Source: Myxococcales bacterium
GTDB lineage: Bacteria; Desulfobacterota_B; Binatia; UBA1149; SPBQ01
Length of the DNA: 8,304 bases
Direction: 5' to 3'
Assembly (NCBI GenBank): GCA_004525875.1
Contig: SPBQ01000083.1
Location: 1-8,304 of the forward strand
Position numbers and translations under genes: made by a program. This document shows, in pieces, positions 5,148 through 8,304 of the stretch. Within the stretch, counting starts at the first letter, position 1. Every line of letters begins with the position of its first letter. The notes under the pieces were generated by a model. That model saw only the letters and a list, made by a program, of their open reading frames with translations. It was not told where the DNA came from and made no database searches.

Positions 5148-7705
5148 TCAGCGACAGCTCGTCCGCGTAGCGCTCACCTTGCAAGGCACCCGCCGCGCGC
5201 TGAGGCAGTCGTCGGTAGCCGGGTCGAGCCCGAACAGCAACGACAGGCTCATGTGCAGCTGGTTCGCGGCGCCGGGGATCTCGGAGCCTTTCATCGTCAC
5301 CACGGTGCGGGCCACGCCCTTCTTGTCGATTCGCTTGATCTTGGCCTTCGTCACACCGTTGGCCGGACCCGAGGGACCCTGCGTGTCGGCGAACGTGAAC
5401 TGGCGGCCGTCACCGCGCTTGTCGACCCAGTCGGCGGCACCGAGGGTGGCGGCGTAGATCGAGGCGTCGTTCTCGTCGAACAGCTCCAGAGTTGCGCCGC
5501 TCACGCTCGGGTCGGCGGCGAAATCGGCGCACGGCATGTCGAGCTTCACCTTGAGCAGGTCGTTGGCGGCGCCGGCCTTCAGCTTGGCCGTGATCTTGTG
5601 GTTCTCGGTGAGGCTCACGTCGGTTACCACGCAGCTACCGCTCTGGCAGGTGCCAGTGACCGTGCACATGTCGCCGTCCTCGCAGGGATCGCCGGTGAGT
5701 CCGGTATGCCCGCAGCCGGAGGCGGCGTCGCAGACATCTATCGTGCAGTCGTTGGCGTCCTCGCACAGCGTATCATCCGGCGTGTGCTCGCAGCTGCCGG
5801 CGACGCAGACATCCACCGTGCACGCGACGCCTTCCTCGCAGGAGATCGGGTTCGAGCAGCCGGCTACCGGGTCGCAGACGTCGGCGGTGCAGGCATCGCC
5901 GTCATCGCACAGCGACACGCCCGGGAAGCCGGGCGTCTGCGCGATGCAGAGCTCGGCCTGGCAGTCGTCGCGGCAGCCGTCGCCGGAGGTCGTGTTGCCG
6001 TCGTCGCAGCTCTCGCCCTGGTCGATCTCGGTATTGCCACACACCGGGCAGCCGGTGAGCGAGGGGTCGACGATCAGGAGTGGTGCGGGCGCGAGGTCTC
6101 CCTCGAGGACCGGCACCTTGTTCGGGTCGCGGTAGCGGATCTCGAAGCGCGCTTCGGGCTCGGTGAGGAGCTTGCTGTTGTCTTCGGCAGTCATGCTCTC
6201 GCGGATGGTGAGCAAGATGGGGGGCCGGCTGTCCGACTGTCCCTGGACGAGGTCGATCTTGCCGTTCTTCGTAACGGTGAGACGGCACACATCGAGGCTA
6301 ACGTGATCGCCGCGCTCGACGCCGCCGCCAACGATCGAGCCTCCTATGATCACGTTGGTGTCGCCCGAAATGTCGACCCTTCCGCTCGACGCGTACGAGT
6401 ACTCGCCGGGCGGCTCGGTGCCGCGCACGTTGATCACACCGTAGATGCTGGTGGTGCCGTTCGTGCTGATGATGACCTCGCCGCCGGCAAACGGTGATTG
6501 CACGAAGACCTGTCCCGTCTGGCCGATGCTGACGCCGTCCTGCGCGAGCAGCTCGACGCGGCCGCCGACGCCGCCTTGGGGGCCGATCGCCTGTGCGATG
6601 ATCTGGCCGTCGACCGTGATCGTCTCGGAAGCGTTCAAGTACAGGCCACCGCCGGGCCCGTAGCCGGGGCCGCCCTGCGACTCGAGGAACGTGTTCTGCT
6701 GGATCGTGATGTTTCCGCCGTTCAAGAAATTGTAGCCGCCGTATCCCGACTGCCATTCGTACGCGCCGCCGTAGCCGTAGAAGTAGCGAATCCCTCCGCC
6801 GTCGCTGCGAAAACGTGTGACGAGCTGGCCGCCGGAGGGCTCGAGCGTTATGTCGCCGTCGGCGTAGACGCGGATGTCGCCACCGTGGGCCCACGCCATG
6901 GCTCCAGCATCGACGTTGATGCCGGCCCGTGCGATGCAGTCGCGGCCCGCCTCGATCCGGACCGTGCCCTCGCCGCCGCCTCCGTTTGCCTGGATCTGCT
7001 CGGTGAGGATGACGTCGAGGCCCGCTCGCAGCTCGACCTCGCCGGGGCTGCCGGCCAGGCCGTAGTACTGGCCGGCTCCGGGCGTACTCTTGATCGAGCC
7101 GCCGATGGTCACCGAGCCGAACGTCGAGCGCACGTCCGCCGAGCCGCCCCAGCCCTCGATTCCCATTCCGCTGACGTTGACCGTGCGCAAGACCGATACG
7201 TCGCCCGCGCCCTGGATCAAGACGCTGCCGCCCGAGGAGCCCGTCGCGCTCACGCGCCCGTCGATCGACACCGTGCCGCTACCCAGCGAGCAGGTTCCCA
7301 GCCCGGCGCCGCTGCAGCTCGCGTCGCTGGTACAGGGCGAGGTGCCGTCGCCCGAGCAGGCCCGGCGCGCGGTGATGCTCACGAACTCACCGTCGCCGAC
7401 GGCCTCGATGACCGGGCCCGACGTTCCGCCACCGACGTCGACGACCAGCTCGCCGCACAGAAGGATCATGTCGGGCTGGCCGCGCAGCCGCCCGCCGCCC
7501 GTCACGCGCACGGTGCGCAACCCGAAATCGAGCGTGCCGAAGACCTCGACGACCTCGGAGATGACGCAGGGTCGGTCGCGGGCGGGCAGACGTCGTCGGC
7601 GTCGTTCGCCGTGATGAGCGCCGAGGCTGTCGCTGGTACGAGCACGGTCGTCATGAGCAGCGCCGTGATGGTCGAGACGGCGCGAATGGTGAAGAGTCTC
7701 GTCAT
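5148..7705 (-). CDS. Secreted Cys-rich beta-solenoid protein with DUF4215-type module; frameshifted near codon 45
   Basis: The start at 7705 gives a Sec signal peptide (MTRLFTIRAV..., cleavage after ATASA at residue 29), then ANDADDVCPPATDP. That frame runs into a stop at 7502. The rest of the protein (CVISEVVEVFGTLDFG, then RTVRVTGGGRLRG) is in the next frame from 7568. Adding one base at 7569-7570 joins them into one protein of about 852 residues. Order in the repaired protein: Gly/Thr-rich solenoid to about 500, with a four-Cys insert at about 117-139; a CPVCGN...CDDGN...DGC module at about 550-590, matching the myxococcus Cys-rich/DUF4215 family; four Cys-rich repeats at about 599-692; and a C-terminal domain from about 693 (ITAKLKAGAANDLLKVKL) that ends with three Cys. 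It is probably a disulfide-rich surface or secreted structural/adhesion protein; no catalytic motif is visible. It overlaps the upstream beta-helix gene by ATGA. Its true function is unknown. Confidence 0.85.
5631..5912 (-). repeat. Four tandem Cys-rich protein repeats
   Basis: Inside the solenoid protein four units of roughly 22-27 residues follow the pattern C-x-(D/E)-G/A-x-x-C-T-x-D/T-x-C...G-S/C-C. They begin LCDDGDACTADVC, CEEGVACTVDVC, LCEDANDCTIDVC and CEDGDMCTVTGTC. The fourth is the most divergent (TGTC instead of DVC). Each unit has enough Cys for its own disulfides, which suggests a rigid extracellular stalk between the solenoid and the C-terminal domain. Confidence 0.8.
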
Positions 7706-8304
7706 CTGTCCTGTCCTCCCGCCATGGCGGCTCCGCCCTGGCCGATGCGCAGGCCGTCGAGTGCGTTGTTCTCCGCGACGATGCCGTCGCTACGGTTTGC
7801 CACCCCCACGATCAGCGCGCCGTGCCCGCCGTTGTCGCTCGCGATCAGGCCCGAGACGTCGTTGCGCGCACCGTGCGCCACCAGACCATGCTGACCATTG
7901 GCCGTTACACTGCCGTCCACGATGACTCCGTTTGCGGCCATGCGGATCCCCGACTCGCGATTGCCCGAGGCCGTCACGCCGACCAGCCGGCCACCGTCGC
8001 CGTGCAGCTCGATGCCGTCCTCGCCGTTGTCCACCGCGACGACGTCGAGCACCATCGTGCCGGCGGTGCGCAGCCAGAGCCCGTCGAGCTCGTTGTCGCG
8101 TAGCACCACTCGCTCGAGCCTTCGCAGCGCCTGCGGCGTGTGAGCGCGAATGCCAGTGCCGAATCCCGCGATCGTGCCGCGCTCCTCGGTGGCTCCACCC
8201 GTGATGACGCTGCCGTCGCAGCCGCCGCGGCGCACCCGAATGCCGATGCCCACGCCGCTGCCCCGGATCGAGAGCCCGGCGAGGTCGAGCGTGATCGATT
8301 CGAC
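7702..8304 (-). CDS. Right-handed beta-helix repeat protein, 5' end missing
   Basis: The frame is open from the right edge to the TGA at 7702-7704, leaving 200 residues of C-terminal sequence; a GTG at 8253 is inside the gene and need not be the start. The chain repeats short Asn/Gly-rich turns of about 21-25 residues: RDNELDGLWL, VDNGEDGIELHG, SGNRESGIRMAANG, TANGQHGLVAHG, SDNGGHGALIVG, ENNALDGLRIG. This is the pattern of NosD/pectate-lyase-like parallel beta-helices. Members bind or cut polysaccharide or serve as surface scaffolds; no catalytic residues can be assigned here. The last residues (GGAAMAGGQDR) fall out of the repeat pattern and form the tail. Its stop overlaps the next start by ATGA, so the two solenoid proteins are probably made together. 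The promoter and signal peptide, if any, lie outside the window. Confidence 0.85.
   Translation of the reverse strand, partial: VESITLDLAGLSIRGSGVGIGIRVRRGGCDGSVITGGATEERGTIAGFGTGIRAHTPQALRRLERVVLRDNELDGLWLRTAGTMVLDVVAVDNGEDGIELHGDGGRLVGVTASGNRESGIRMAANGVIVDGSVTANGQHGLVAHGARNDVSGLIASDNGGHGALIVGVANRSDGIVAENNALDGLRIGQGGAAMAGGQDR
7710..7715 (-). promoter_or_regulatory. Ribosome binding site of the Cys-rich protein gene
   Basis: GGGAGG lies 4 bases before the ATG at 7705, within the last codons of the beta-helix gene. It strongly supports 7705 as the true start, and so supports the view that the signal peptide frame belongs to the downstream protein. Confidence 0.75.

Noticed and set aside
5253..7925. 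Long plus-strand open frames (414 and 475 codons) opposite the Cys-rich protein
   Set aside because: Low-complexity Ala/Val/Arg/Asp composition, opposite to a protein with clear Cys modules and repeats. They are antisense shadows.
1..8304. CRISPR array, phage genes, transposase, toxin-antitoxin or defence genes
   Set aside because: I looked for regularly spaced repeats, transposase motifs and nuclease or toxin signatures on both strands and found none. The only repeats are those listed.

Overview
The window is GC-rich, and every gene I can support is on the minus strand, so transcription runs from right to left. The best hints to the organism come from two secreted proteins at the right end. 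One has a Gly/Thr-rich beta-solenoid, a CDDGN-type cysteine module of the kind called myxococcus cysteine-rich repeat/DUF4215, tandem C..D-x-C repeats and a compact C-terminal domain. The other is a right-handed beta-helix protein. This combination is typical of 'deltaproteobacterial' lineages such as Myxococcota, and of the Binatia-type bacteria known mainly from metagenomes. The assignment is inferred from family resemblance, not from a marker gene.

Layout in the direction of transcription: (1) 8304-7702, the 3' two-thirds or less of a beta-helix protein that runs off the right edge. (2) 7705-5148, a secreted Cys-rich solenoid protein coupled to it by an ATGA overlap; its signal peptide and body lie in different frames because one base is missing at about 7569. 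(3) 5012-3651, a patatin-like phospholipase lipoprotein with a promoter so close to its ATG that the mRNA may be leaderless. (4) a gene-free stretch of about 560 bp. (5) 3088-2054, a membrane-anchored M23 (MepM/YebA-like) peptidoglycan endopeptidase. (6) a decayed stretch of about 460 bp with a broken gene tail, a diverged 63-bp repeat, two short tandem duplications and a 27-codon ORF abutting the next gene. (7) 1589-225, a sulfatase-fold lipoprotein with Thr in place of the formylglycine Cys. (8) 122-1, the start of another exported protein that runs off the left edge.

All five products whose N-terminus is visible carry a signal peptide, a lipobox or an N-terminal membrane anchor, so this is a run of envelope and secreted functions: peptidoglycan cutting, lipid hydrolysis, phospho- or sulfo-ester chemistry and surface proteins. 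Only the two right-hand genes are clearly one operon. The others are separated by 100-560 bp and need not act together. I see no RNA gene, CRISPR array, intact mobile element or defence system. The most interesting signals are the broken reading frames and the direct repeats around the peptidase gene.
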